From Yoonia sp. R2331 (GTDB lineage Bacteria > Pseudomonadota > Alphaproteobacteria > Rhodobacterales > Rhodobacteraceae): 64,000 bases of DNA. Position 1 is the first letter of the stretch. Each line of letters opens with the position of its first letter. A program made the position numbers and the translations under genes. The notes beneath the pieces were generated by a model, which did not search any database, was not told the origin of the DNA, and worked only from the letters and a program-made list of their open reading frames with translations. The stretch is taken from positions 930,001 to 994,000 of the forward strand of contig NZ_JBGCUN010000001.1 of assembly GCF_041103235.1 (NCBI RefSeq), in the 5' to 3' direction. Of the stretch, positions 7,276 through 15,984 are shown one piece after another.

Positions 7276-9237
7276 TCAGGCGGATTTTGGTATCGGTGCG
7301 TAAAGGCTTTGCACGACGGCGTTGGCCTGTTCGAGCGTCAGAGGCCGCGCGAAATAGAAGCCCTGGAACTGGTCGCAGGACATGGCGGTCAAGACTTCGA
7401 CCTGACGGCGGGTTTCGACCCCTTCAACCGTAACCGACATGCCCAGCTTATGACCAAGCAGGATGATGGTTTCGATGATGTCGAAATAGCGCCCTTCTTC
7501 AAAGTCGTGGCCGGAGAGGAAGGATTTGTCGATCTTGAGCTTGTTGAAATGGTATTTCCACAGATAGCCAAGGCTGGAATATCCGGTGCCGAAGTCATCC
7601 ATCGCGACGCTGATCCCTGCATGCCGCAGGCGTTGCAAGACGGCGCTGACGCCTTCTTCGTCCTGCAAAAGCAGGCTTTCGGTGAGTTCCAGTTCCAGCC
7701 GTTCCGGGGCAAGCCCGATGCGGTCAAGGTCAGCGATAATGTCATTGGCCAGATTGCTGTTCTGAAACTGCACAGGTGAGAGGTTTACGGAGATATAGAT
7801 CGGGGCGGGCCATTTGCGGGCGGCGCGCATCGCCTTGCGCAGCACGACCTTGCCCAACTCGTGAATCATGCCGGTGCTTTCGGCAACAGGAATAAATTCG
7901 TCAGGGCCGACAATATTGCCCTGTTCATCGCGCAAGCGGGCCAAAGCCTCGAACCCGTTGACCTGCCCGGTTTCGGCATCGACGAAGGGCTGAAAGTAAA
8001 CCTCAACCGCGTGATCGAAACCGACGCTGCGCAGATAGCTTTCGATCTGATTGTGTCGCCCGGTGACCTGATCGAGCGCATCGACGTATTCGACCGTCTG
8101 GCCATAACCGTCGGAAATCGCCTTGTTCAGAGCCAAATCAGCGGCATGTAGCGCGCGGTCAACCGGTTGGCCCACGGGCGACAGATGCAGCCCGATGCAG
8201 GCAGTGCATTGCACTTGCTGACCATCGATCGGGCAGGGGGCGGCAATGGCGTGCTGCACCTCGTCTGCGCAGCGGCGCAACGCTTCTCTGGTGGTGGTGG
8301 GCAGGACCAGCATGAATTCATCGCCATTCATCCGCCCGACAAAGCCTGCAGCCCCCGCGATCCGCAAAAGCCGGTTGGCGGTTTCGCACAAATAGGCATC
8401 TGCCACGGCCGGGCTGTAGATGTCATTGACCGCCTTGAAGTTATCCAGATCGACCAGAATGATCCCGATCTGTTCAGCCGGGTCGCGCCTGTCGGCAAAC
8501 AGCGGTCGGATCTTGCCTGCGATGCCATTGCGGTTCATCAGCCCGGTGAGCGCGTCCTGCCGCGACAGATTGGCGAGTTCCTGTTCGCGCAGTTTGGCCT
8601 TGCGGGTGATGCGGATCGTGATCAGCATCGGCAAAAGAAAGGCAAAGGCCGACAGGATCGGCACGCCCATCACCACAAGGCCGGTCACCGTCGACAGCGA
8701 TACGGCTGTGCTGGTGTGCCGAGTCCGCTGCTTTGCCACGCCGATTTGAGTGCCGTCATCTGCAAAAAGCGGAAGGATGGCGACGGAATCGACCACGTTG
8801 TGCAGACTGGTGTCCGGAACATCTTCAAACCAGATGTGCAGCGTGCCATTTGCGGCAGCCTGCTGCACCGCGTCTAGCGTGGCCTGTTCGGTCAGCCGTT
8901 GGGGCATGTTGCCATGGCCAACGATCTGCGTGCCGTCTAAGGAAAAGAGGGAAAACCCCTGCACCCCGCCATAGCTGTGCGCCATATGGAACGCGGATTG
9001 CTGGGCTGGTGACGCGGGTTGACCCGCCAAGAGGCCCGGCAATCCCGGCGTATGATCCACAAGGTGTTCACCCCATGCGCGCACGTCGCTTTGCGCCTTG
9101 GCCCGTAATTCATGTTCGCGCGCGAGCTGCAATGCATAGTAGGTTCCGACCACCAGAAGCCCTGCGAGTGCCACCGTGCCCAAAACGGCCCAAAAAACCT
9201 TGCGGTCGGAATTTTTGGCGGCCGTGGCAGGGAGCAT
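7276..9237 (-). CDS. Membrane-bound GGDEF/EAL protein (probable c-di-GMP phosphodiesterase)
   Basis: The 653-residue protein has transmembrane segments at about 15-33 and 183-208 enclosing a roughly 150-residue periplasmic sensor region. A GGDEF-type domain (about 225-385) and an EAL domain (about 400-650) follow. The cyclase site reads NGDEF (304-308) instead of GGDEF, so synthesis activity is doubtful. The EAL domain has all expected catalytic residues: EAL 430-432, Asn in SVNLSP, Glu in ELTES, DDFG 547-550, Lys571 and Glu605 in VEGVET. It probably degrades c-di-GMP in response to a periplasmic signal, with the GGDEF part perhaps regulatory. The ATG at 9237 follows GAGGTGAAAG. Confidence 0.93.
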   Translation of the reverse strand: MLPATAAKNSDRKVFWAVLGTVALAGLLVVGTYYALQLAREHELRAKAQSDVRAWGEHLVDHTPGLPGLLAGQPASPAQQSAFHMAHSYGGVQGFSLFSLDGTQIVGHGNMPQRLTEQATLDAVQQAAANGTLHIWFEDVPDTSLHNVVDSVAILPLFADDGTQIGVAKQRTRHTSTAVSLSTVTGLVVMGVPILSAFAFLLPMLITIRITRKAKLREQELANLSRQDALTGLMNRNGIAGKIRPLFADRRDPAEQIGIILVDLDNFKAVNDIYSPAVADAYLCETANRLLRIAGAAGFVGRMNGDEFMLVLPTTTREALRRCADEVQHAIAAPCPIDGQQVQCTACIGLHLSPVGQPVDRALHAADLALNKAISDGYGQTVEYVDALDQVTGRHNQIESYLRSVGFDHAVEVYFQPFVDAETGQVNGFEALARLRDEQGNIVGPDEFIPVAESTGMIHELGKVVLRKAMRAARKWPAPIYISVNLSPVQFQNSNLANDIIADLDRIGLAPERLELELTESLLLQDEEGVSAVLQRLRHAGISVAMDDFGTGYSSLGYLWKYHFNKLKIDKSFLSGHDFEEGRYFDIIETIILLGHKLGMSVTVEGVETRRQVEVLTAMSCDQFQGFYFARPLTLEQANAVVQSLYAPIPKSA

Positions 9238-9282
9238 CTTTCACCTCATAAGTCTCGCAACGGACTAGAGGTGAAGATTTAA

Positions 9283-9975
9283 CTATGCGCTAATTTCGCC
9301 CCCTGCATCGCAGCTTTTTGCAGAGCTTTGTTCCATCACGGTCGCAAAGGTGCGGCGAAGGGCGACATCAACGTCGTCCATTGTCACTGGCAGGCCCAGA
9401 TCAACGAGCGATGTGACGCCATGTTCGGCAATGCCGCAGGGGACGATTCCGTCAAAATGGGACAGATCAGGTTCCACATTGATCGACAGCCCGTGAAACG
9501 ACACCCATTTACGCAGCCTGATGCCCAGAGCGGCGATCTTGTCTTCGCGCAGGCTGCCATCTGCAGCAAGAGGTTTGTCGGGGCGGGTGACCCAGACGCC
9601 GACACGCCCTGCGCGACGTTCACCGGTTACGTTGAATTCGGCCAGTGTGGCGATGATCCAGCTTTCCAGATCGTGCACGAAGCAGCGCACGTCACGGCCG
9701 CGTTTGGAGACATCAAGCATCACATAGGCCACACGCTGGCCCGGTCCGTGATAAGTATATTGCCCGCCGCGCCGCGCCTCGAACACGTCAAAGCGGTCGG
9801 GGTCGACCAAATCCGCAAGTTTGGCCGAGGTGCCGGCGGTATAAAGCGGGGGATGTTCCACCAGCCAGATGCATTCATCCGCCGTGCCTGCGGCAATGGC
9901 GGCGGCGCGGTCCTCCATGAAACGCAGTGCGTCGGGGTAAGGGGTCAACCCCGGTGCGGTGATCCAGTCAACCAT
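9283..9975 (-). CDS. lipB: Lipoyl(octanoyl) transferase
   Basis: LipB moves the octanoyl group from acyl carrier protein to the lipoyl domains of 2-oxoacid dehydrogenases and the glycine cleavage system; LipA then adds sulfur. The 230-residue protein shows [26 protein letters not shown], the Lys of [17 protein letters not shown] and the PCGI motif with the acyl-carrying Cys. Its start overlaps the 3' end of the LytTR gene by 8 bases, so the two are probably cotranscribed. Confidence 0.97.
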   Translation of the reverse strand: MVDWITAPGLTPYPDALRFMEDRAAAIAAGTADECIWLVEHPPLYTAGTSAKLADLVDPDRFDVFEARRGGQYTYHGPGQRVAYVMLDVSKRGRDVRCFVHDLESWIIATLAEFNVTGERRAGRVGVWVTRPDKPLAADGSLREDKIAALGIRLRKWVSFHGLSINVEPDLSHFDGIVPCGIAEHGVTSLVDLGLPVTMDDVDVALRRTFATVMEQSSAKSCDAGGEISA

Positions 9976-10753
9976 GGGCGGTCGGCCGGGGCAGAAGGCC
10001 TGCTTTGCGGAGTGCGGGCATATTGGCGCGGCTCACCGGGATTGTGGCCCCGGTGGACAGCGTCAGTTCGGCGCGATCCCCCTGACGTTTGACCGCTGTG
10101 ATCTGATCCAGCGCCACCCAATGCGAGCGGTGCACTTGCAGGCCCGCCACGTCACCGGTTTCACGCATCGCATCAGCCAGTCGCATCAGCACCATGTCTT
10201 GCCCTTTGGTGGTCATGACGTTGACGTAGTGATCGCTGACCGAAAGCGCAACAAGGGGGCCGCGCTTGTCAAACGGCAGGCGGTCAAGGATCGCGGGTGG
10301 TGCGGTGTCGGCGGGCGCGTCCGTCGTCAAAAAGAGCGCGAAGAGGACCGAGATCACCACAGAGATCACCGTGACATGGAACAGGGCCACCAGCACCTCT
10401 GCCGGGGTGTCCATCACAAAGCCAAAGCTGGCATAATTGATGGCGGCGATCACGGCAAAGATCGGTGGACCCATGGCGACACCAGCAATGGCAAAGCGCG
10501 GCAGCGTTGCGGGAATGCGGTCGTAAAGGATGTGCTGGACCAGTGCCGAGACAAAGTTGCCGACCGCGTAAGTGAGAAACACAAGCCCGATCCAATAAGC
10601 CATACGGGGCAGGGTGGCCATCAGGTCAAACGTATCAAATGGACCGGCGAGCCCTACCATGACGCCGGTGCACAAGAGCGCCACAAGCATCCGCACATCG
10701 CCAAACGTGGTCCGCAGTTCACGTATCGCGAATGGGAAAGCGCCGTCAGCCAC
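9968..10753 (-). CDS. LytTR DNA-binding domain protein with membrane N-terminus
   Basis: About 150 N-terminal residues form four hydrophobic segments, with a soluble LytTR domain at the C-terminus ([15 protein letters not shown], then [11 protein letters not shown] and NMPALRKAG). LytTR domains bind DNA direct repeats, so this may be a one-component membrane-anchored regulator; the signal is unknown. The frame extends to a possible ATG at 10837. I chose the GTG at 10753 because related proteins start just before the conserved RELR stretch and the extension runs into the divergent promoter. This start is uncertain. The gene overlaps lipB. Confidence 0.8.
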   Translation of the reverse strand: MADGAFPFAIRELRTTFGDVRMLVALLCTGVMVGLAGPFDTFDLMATLPRMAYWIGLVFLTYAVGNFVSALVQHILYDRIPATLPRFAIAGVAMGPPIFAVIAAINYASFGFVMDTPAEVLVALFHVTVISVVISVLFALFLTTDAPADTAPPAILDRLPFDKRGPLVALSVSDHYVNVMTTKGQDMVLMRLADAMRETGDVAGLQVHRSHWVALDQITAVKRQGDRAELTLSTGATIPVSRANMPALRKAGLLPRPTAHG

Positions 10754-10854
10754 GTTGTTTTTCTGCCTTTTGCGTATCGGGTTTTGCCCCGCGAGGGGCG
10801 TTTTGCAAAAGGTGCCATGACATCGCGACAACCACAACCAACGGAGCCTGACCC

Positions 10855-11337
10855 ATGACTCTCACCCCGATCCTGACCGCACCGCTGATGGTGCAAATCC
10901 ATCTGCTTTGCGCCGTGTTGGCGATATGTCTTGGCCCGGTCAACATCTGGCGCAAACGCCGTGACAGGCTGCATCGGATGATGGGTGGCACGTGGATGTT
11001 GGCCATGTTCGGGTTGGCGACCAGTGGCCTGATGATGAGCAGTTGGGCCGTTATTGGCCCCTTCAACCCGATCCATCTGTTTTCGGTTCTGACCTATATC
11101 TCTTTGGCCGAAAGCATCTGGCACCTGATCAACCGCCGCTTTGCCCAACATGGGCGGGCCATGCGCAGCCTTTATTTCCAAGGTTTGGCGATTGCCGGGT
11201 TGTTCACATTCCTGCCGGGGCGGACGCTGAACGAGACCTTCTTTGCGGCGTCGCCCCTTGCGGGTTTTGTTGCAACCTTTGTCGTTGTCGGCGGACTGGC
11301 CTGGTTGGGCTGGCGGTATCAGCCACGGGTTGCGTGA
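10855..11337 (+). CDS. DUF2306 domain-containing membrane protein
   Basis: 160 residues with four or five predicted transmembrane helices and conserved His and Arg residues at helix ends (RRDRLHRMMGG, AQHGRAMRSLYFQ), as in DUF2306 proteins. These resemble small cytochrome-like four-helix membrane proteins, but no haem or function is established. It starts 101 bases from the divergent LytTR gene, a pairing that may reflect shared regulation. Confidence 0.82.
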   Translation: MTLTPILTAPLMVQIHLLCAVLAICLGPVNIWRKRRDRLHRMMGGTWMLAMFGLATSGLMMSSWAVIGPFNPIHLFSVLTYISLAESIWHLINRRFAQHGRAMRSLYFQGLAIAGLFTFLPGRTLNETFFAASPLAGFVATFVVVGGLAWLGWRYQPRVA

Positions 11338-11390
11338 ATTCCCTCTTGGCAAGGTCGGACCCCTGATCTAGAAGACGCGCAGCCTGACTT

Positions 11391-11477
11391 GCGGTCGTGG
11401 CGGAATTGGTAGACGCGCAGCGTTGAGGTCGCTGTGAGGTAACACTCGTGGGGGTTCGAGTCCCCCCGACCGCACCA
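11391..11477 (+). tRNA. tRNA-Leu (anticodon GAG)
   Basis: The acceptor stem GCGGTCG / CGACCGC, discriminator A and encoded CCA are all present. The anticodon arm CAGCG-TTGAGGT-CGCTG places GAG at 11425-11427. The T arm contains GGTTCGAGTCC, and a long variable arm fits a class II leucine tRNA. Confidence 0.97.
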
Positions 11478-11706
11478 CGCCCCTTTCGACACATTGGTTT
11501 TCAAAGCGCTTCTGCCCTGTGGTCCGCGCCGGGCACAGCGGAATGTCGTGGCTGGACCGCAAACAGGCGATTGGCCTCTTTTGCGGGCACCAAGGGGCCA
11601 TGTCGCCTGCAAGTGGCAACATGCCGCTGAATTGGTTGCAATCGCGTCAAACGCTTGTTTTAGTCTGATGCAATGGCGCGACAAAGCCGCCAATGGGGAG
11701 AACTAC

Positions 11707-12807
11707 GTGACCGGATCAAGTCATGAAAGCGCTTTCGTTGCGTTCGAACGTGTGCAGAAAAGCTATGACGGCGAAAACCTTGTCGTCAAAGACCTGAACC
11801 TTTCAATGCCCAAGGGCGAGTTTCTGACGATGCTGGGGCCATCGGGGTCCGGGAAAACCACATGCCTGATGATGCTGGCCGGGTTCGAGACAGCGACCCA
11901 CGGCGAGATCAAGTTGGACGGGATCAGCATCAACAACATTCCGCCGCACAAGCGCGGCATTGGCATGGTGTTCCAGAATTATGCGTTGTTTCCGCATATG
12001 ACCGTGGCCGAAAACCTCGCGTTTCCGCTGCAGGTGCGCAAGATGGGCAAGGCCGAGCAGGAAGTAAAGGTGATGCGCGCGCTGGGCATGGTGCAGATGC
12101 AGGACTTTGCAGGTCGCCGTCCCAGCCAGTTGTCAGGTGGCCAGCAGCAGCGGATCGCGCTGTCGCGCGCGCTGGTATTTGAACCCGAACTGGTGCTGAT
12201 GGATGAACCTCTTGGCGCGTTGGACAAGCAGTTGCGCGAGACATTGCAGTTTGAGATCACCAATCTGGCACACGAGCTGGGGATCACGGTGGTTTACGTC
12301 ACCCACGACCAGACCGAGGCGCTGACCATGTCAGACCGCGTGGCGGTTTTTGACGATGGCCGAATCCAGCAATTGGCCCCGCCCGATCAGCTGTATGAAC
12401 AACCAGAGAACTCTTTCGTGGCGCAATTCATTGGTGAAAACAACACGTTGGAAGGTGTTGTTCAGGAGATCACCGGCGACACTTGCGTGGTCAAGTTGGA
12501 CAATGGCGACATCATTGATGCGATGCCAGTCAACGTGGCCAACGTGGGCGAGCGCACCAAGGTCAGCATCCGGCCCGAGCGGGTCGAATTCGACAAGTCA
12601 CGCTTGCAGGAAGGCGCGCATACCCTGAAGGCTGAAGTGCAGGAATTCATCTATATGGGTGACATTTTCCGCACCCGTCTACGGGTCGCAGGCACCGATG
12701 ATTTCATCATCAAATCGCGCAACGCGCCCGATCAGACCCGCCTGAAGCCCGGCGAGCAGATCGAGATTGGCTGGTTGCCACAGGATTGCCGGGCGCTCGA
12801 CGCCTGA
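11707..12807 (+). CDS. ABC transporter ATP-binding protein, polyamine (PotA) type
   Basis: The cytoplasmic ATPase of the five-gene importer at 11707-17214. The 366-residue protein has Walker A GPSGSGKT (44-51), signature LSGGQQQ (142-148), Walker B LVLMDEP and the switch His in YVTHDQTEALTM, then a TOBE domain with SIRPERVEF. This is the spermidine/putrescine subfamily. The GTG start at 11707 is chosen because GGGGAG lies six bases before it; an upstream in-frame extension to 11494 overlaps the region behind tRNA-Leu and is not protein-like. Substrate specificity is inferred from family only. Confidence 0.92.
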   Translation: MTGSSHESAFVAFERVQKSYDGENLVVKDLNLSMPKGEFLTMLGPSGSGKTTCLMMLAGFETATHGEIKLDGISINNIPPHKRGIGMVFQNYALFPHMTVAENLAFPLQVRKMGKAEQEVKVMRALGMVQMQDFAGRRPSQLSGGQQQRIALSRALVFEPELVLMDEPLGALDKQLRETLQFEITNLAHELGITVVYVTHDQTEALTMSDRVAVFDDGRIQQLAPPDQLYEQPENSFVAQFIGENNTLEGVVQEITGDTCVVKLDNGDIIDAMPVNVANVGERTKVSIRPERVEFDKSRLQEGAHTLKAEVQEFIYMGDIFRTRLRVAGTDDFIIKSRNAPDQTRLKPGEQIEIGWLPQDCRALDA

Positions 12808-12883
12808 CCGCAATAGGGCCGCGCCGCGCCCGGCGGTGCGCCTTGAAAAAAGATCAAACCGGGTTTCGAAACGGGAGAACGAC

Positions 12884-13996
12884 ATGAAACTGACGACAAC
12901 ACTGATGGCGAGTACCGCCCTTTCGCTGGCGAGCACGGCTGCGTTTGCAGACGGTCACATGGCCGACGAAATGACCATCGTAAGCTGGGGCGGGGCCTAT
13001 ACCTCGTCACAGCAGAACGCGTATCACACGCCTTATTCGGAAATGACCGGAACAACGATCATCAACGATGATAGTTCGGCCGAGGGTATCGCGAAGCTGC
13101 GGGCCATGAATGAAGCGGGCAACATCACCTGGGACCTGGTTGACCTTGAGGCCGCGGACGCGATCCGCGCCTGCGACGAGGGTCTGGCGATGGAGATTGA
13201 CCACGACGAAGTACTGGCCGCGGCACCGGACGGCACAAGTGCCAGCAATGACTTCGGCGACATGATCGTCTCTGACTGCTTTATTCCGCAGATCGTGTTC
13301 TCGACGACCTTTGGCTATCGCACCGATCAGGTCGCTGATGGCGTCGCACCGCCAACCGGCGCCTGTGATGTGTTCGATCTGGAGACCTATCCGGGCAAGC
13401 GCGGTTTGAACAAGCAACCGATTGCCAACATGGAATGGGCGCTGCTGTGTGATGGCGTGGCCTATGAGGACGTCTATGACACCCTTGAGACCGAAGAGGG
13501 GCAGGCGCAGGCCTTTGCCAAGCTGGACACCATCAAGGATCAGACGATCTTTTGGTCCTCTGCGGCCGAGGCGATCCAGCTTCTGGCTGACGGTGAGGTC
13601 TTCATGAGCTCAACGTTCAATGGCCGCCTGTTTGCCGCGATTGAAGAGCAGGGCCAGCCGATTGGCATGGCCTGGGACTGGCAGATGTTTGATCTGGATG
13701 GCTGGGTGATCCCGGCTGGTCTGCCCGAGGACCGTCTGGCCCGGGTGCTGGACTATGTCTATTTCGCAACGGACACCCAGCGCCTTGCGGATCAGGCCAA
13801 GTACATCAGCTATGGCCCGGCCCGGATGTCGTCGGCCCCGCTGGTCAGCACTCATGCCACGCTAGGGATTGAGATGGCACCGCATATGCCGACCGATCCG
13901 AACAATGCCGAGAACACCTTTGTGAACAATTACGAATGGTGGGCGGATTACCGCGATGACCTGGACGCCAAGTTCCAGGCATGGTTGGCGCAATAA
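12884..13996 (+). CDS. Polyamine-type ABC transporter substrate-binding protein (PotD/PotF family)
   Basis: A 370-residue periplasmic binding protein with a Sec signal peptide (residues 1-24, ending AAFA). The mature part starts with EMTIVSWGGAYTSSQQ, typical of spermidine/putrescine binding proteins, and continues with the W-rich ligand region including IFWSSAAEAIQLL and GMAWDWQMFDLDGWV. GGGAGAA precedes the ATG at 12884. The gene lies between the ATPase and the permeases and is followed by an intercistronic hairpin. Confidence 0.93.
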   Translation: MKLTTTLMASTALSLASTAAFADGHMADEMTIVSWGGAYTSSQQNAYHTPYSEMTGTTIINDDSSAEGIAKLRAMNEAGNITWDLVDLEAADAIRACDEGLAMEIDHDEVLAAAPDGTSASNDFGDMIVSDCFIPQIVFSTTFGYRTDQVADGVAPPTGACDVFDLETYPGKRGLNKQPIANMEWALLCDGVAYEDVYDTLETEEGQAQAFAKLDTIKDQTIFWSSAAEAIQLLADGEVFMSSTFNGRLFAAIEEQGQPIGMAWDWQMFDLDGWVIPAGLPEDRLARVLDYVYFATDTQRLADQAKYISYGPARMSSAPLVSTHATLGIEMAPHMPTDPNNAENTFVNNYEWWADYRDDLDAKFQAWLAQ

Positions 13997-14021
13997 GCGC
14001 TGAGGCGTGAAAAAAGGGTAG

Positions 14022-14040
14022 GGCGGGGTTTGACCCCGCC
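14022..14040 (+). other. Intercistronic hairpin after the polyamine-type binding-protein gene
   Basis: GGCGGGGT / ACCCCGCC forms a perfect 8-bp stem with a TTG loop, 25 bases after the stop codon at 13996. No T-tract follows, so it more likely protects the upstream mRNA or attenuates the downstream genes than ends transcription. Confidence 0.65.
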
Positions 14041-14067
14041 TTGCCACCACAGCAGCAGGAGCGGACG

Positions 14068-14355
14068 ATGCCCAAAGGTTATATCATCGGACATATCAAA
14101 GTGACGGATCCCGAGGGGTATCCCGAATATGTGCAAAAGGACACGCCGATCCTTGAAAGCCACGGCGCGCGCTTTGTCGTTCGCGGTGGGCAATCCGAGA
14201 CGCCGGAGGGGGTCGAAATGGGCCGCCATGTCGTCATTGAATTCGACAGCTACGCCGCCGCCAAGGCGGCCTACGAAGACCCCGAGTACCAAGCTGTCGC
14301 CGAGATCCGGCGGCGCTGTGCAGAAAGCACAATCATTCTAGTTGAAGGTGTCTAG
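14068..14355 (+). CDS. DUF1330 domain-containing protein
   Basis: A 95-residue dimeric alpha/beta-barrel-type protein (MPKGYIIGHIKVTDPEGY, then RHVVIEFDSYAAAKAAYEDPEY), matching DUF1330. The biochemical role is unknown. CAGGAG precedes the ATG. It lies inside the polyamine-type ABC operon, and its stop codon abuts the ATG of the next permease, so it is translated with the transporter. It may act on the imported compound, but that is inference. Confidence 0.9.
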   Translation: MPKGYIIGHIKVTDPEGYPEYVQKDTPILESHGARFVVRGGQSETPEGVEMGRHVVIEFDSYAAAKAAYEDPEYQAVAEIRRRCAESTIILVEGV

Positions 14356-15981
14356 ATGACTGATGCAGCAGGCCCGATGCTGGCGGCCGACGGCACGCCG
14401 CTGAAAAAATCGCTGAACCGGGCGTTGCGCCGTCAGAAGATGCGCGCGCTGCTGCTGATCGCCCCGTTGCTGCTGTTCATCCTGCTGACCTTTATCTGGC
14501 CGATTGGACAGATGTTGTTCCGGTCGGTCGAAAACCAGATTGTCAGCGATGTGCTGCCCCGCACCGTGGTCGCGGTTGCCGATTGGGACGCCAGCACCGG
14601 CGAAGCCCCCGGCGATCCGGTGTTTGAGGCTTTGGCCCAGGACATGATGGTCGCGGTCGAGAAAAAGGTACACACGCGGCTTGGGTCGCGGCTCAATTAC
14701 GAAACATCAGGTATCGCGTCGCTTTTCCGCAAGTCCGGTCGCCGCGTGGATGATATGGGCGAGGTGGCGATGGATCAGTTTGTCGATCTGGACCCCGGCT
14801 TTGAGATGCCCGCCAATTGGGCGGTGCAACTGGGCAGCGCAAACTGGAACGCGGCCCTGACGGATTGGACCAACGCAGGCGAAGACGGGATGCCGCCGCA
14901 GTTCGAGGCTGATCCGGGTGCAGCGGAGGCGCTGCCGCAGACCGTGGCGCTGTACCGGGATTACGCAAACTTTGTGCGCAGCGAGGAAGACAACCCGCTG
15001 AAAGAAGACATCTGGCCCATTCAGTTCCACGTCCTGGCACAGGAATTGGGCGAAGCCGATCTGTCGGCTGTAGCGGGGACCGGGCTGCCGTTGGTTGATG
15101 CCCAAGGGGCCGTGGGCGCATTTGAAACCGAGGATTTGCGCGCCGCCTTTGTCGATGTGGACGAAGACTGGAACAGTGTCGAAGTCTGGCAAACCATCCA
15201 GACCTACAGCCCGAACTACACCAGCGGGTATTTCCTGAACTCCATCGACCGCCAGAAAGCGCCCGACGGGTCCGAATGGCGGCCGGAAGATCAGCAAATT
15301 TACCTCACGCTTTTCTGGCGCACGATGGTGATGTCCTTGGTCATCACCTGCAGCTGTATCCTGCTGGGCTATCCGGTGGCCTGGTTGCTGGCGAACCTGC
15401 CGGCGTCCAAGGCGAACCTGCTGATGATCCTTGTGTTGCTGCCATTCTGGACCTCTCTTCTGGTGCGGACATCCGCGTGGAAGGTGCTGTTGCAACAGCA
15501 AGGGGTCATCAACGAGCTGCTGGTCTGGATCGGGCTGGTGGGGGATGAGAACCGGCTGGCACTGATCAACAACGCCACGGGCACGATCATTGCGATGACG
15601 CATATCCTGCTGCCTTTCATGATCCTACCGCTTTATTCGGTGATGAAGACGATCCCGCCCAGCTATTTGCGGGCGGCGAAATCGCTGGGGGCAACAAACT
15701 GGACGGCCTTTTGGCGGGTCTACTTCCCGCAGTCGGTGCCGGGGATCGGCGCAGGCTCGATCCTCGTCTTCATTCTGGCGATTGGCTACTACATCACGCC
15801 CGAGATTGTGGGCGGCACCAAGGGTGTCTTTATCTCCAACCGGATCGCCTATCACATCTCATCCAGCCTGAACTGGGGTTTGGCCGCGGCGCTGGGGTCG
15901 ATCCTGCTGGCGATCGTGCTGATCTTCTACTGGATGTACGACAAGATCGTCGGCATCGATAACGTGAAGCTGGGGGGCTGA
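14356..15981 (+). CDS. ABC transporter permease (PotB type) with long periplasmic insertion
   Basis: The 541-residue protein begins with a cytoplasmic stretch and a first transmembrane helix (about 33-53). About 250 mostly polar residues follow before the remaining helices start at about 320. The C-terminal half has the normal permease fold with the EAA-type loop SYLRAAKSLGATNWTAFWRV that docks on the ATPase. Ordinary PotB proteins are about 280-310 residues, so the insertion between helices 1 and 2 is extra and should face the periplasm. Its ATG directly follows the stop of the DUF1330 gene. Confidence 0.9.
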   Translation: MTDAAGPMLAADGTPLKKSLNRALRRQKMRALLLIAPLLLFILLTFIWPIGQMLFRSVENQIVSDVLPRTVVAVADWDASTGEAPGDPVFEALAQDMMVAVEKKVHTRLGSRLNYETSGIASLFRKSGRRVDDMGEVAMDQFVDLDPGFEMPANWAVQLGSANWNAALTDWTNAGEDGMPPQFEADPGAAEALPQTVALYRDYANFVRSEEDNPLKEDIWPIQFHVLAQELGEADLSAVAGTGLPLVDAQGAVGAFETEDLRAAFVDVDEDWNSVEVWQTIQTYSPNYTSGYFLNSIDRQKAPDGSEWRPEDQQIYLTLFWRTMVMSLVITCSCILLGYPVAWLLANLPASKANLLMILVLLPFWTSLLVRTSAWKVLLQQQGVINELLVWIGLVGDENRLALINNATGTIIAMTHILLPFMILPLYSVMKTIPPSYLRAAKSLGATNWTAFWRVYFPQSVPGIGAGSILVFILAIGYYITPEIVGGTKGVFISNRIAYHISSSLNWGLAAALGSILLAIVLIFYWMYDKIVGIDNVKLGG

Positions 15982-15984
15982 GCC

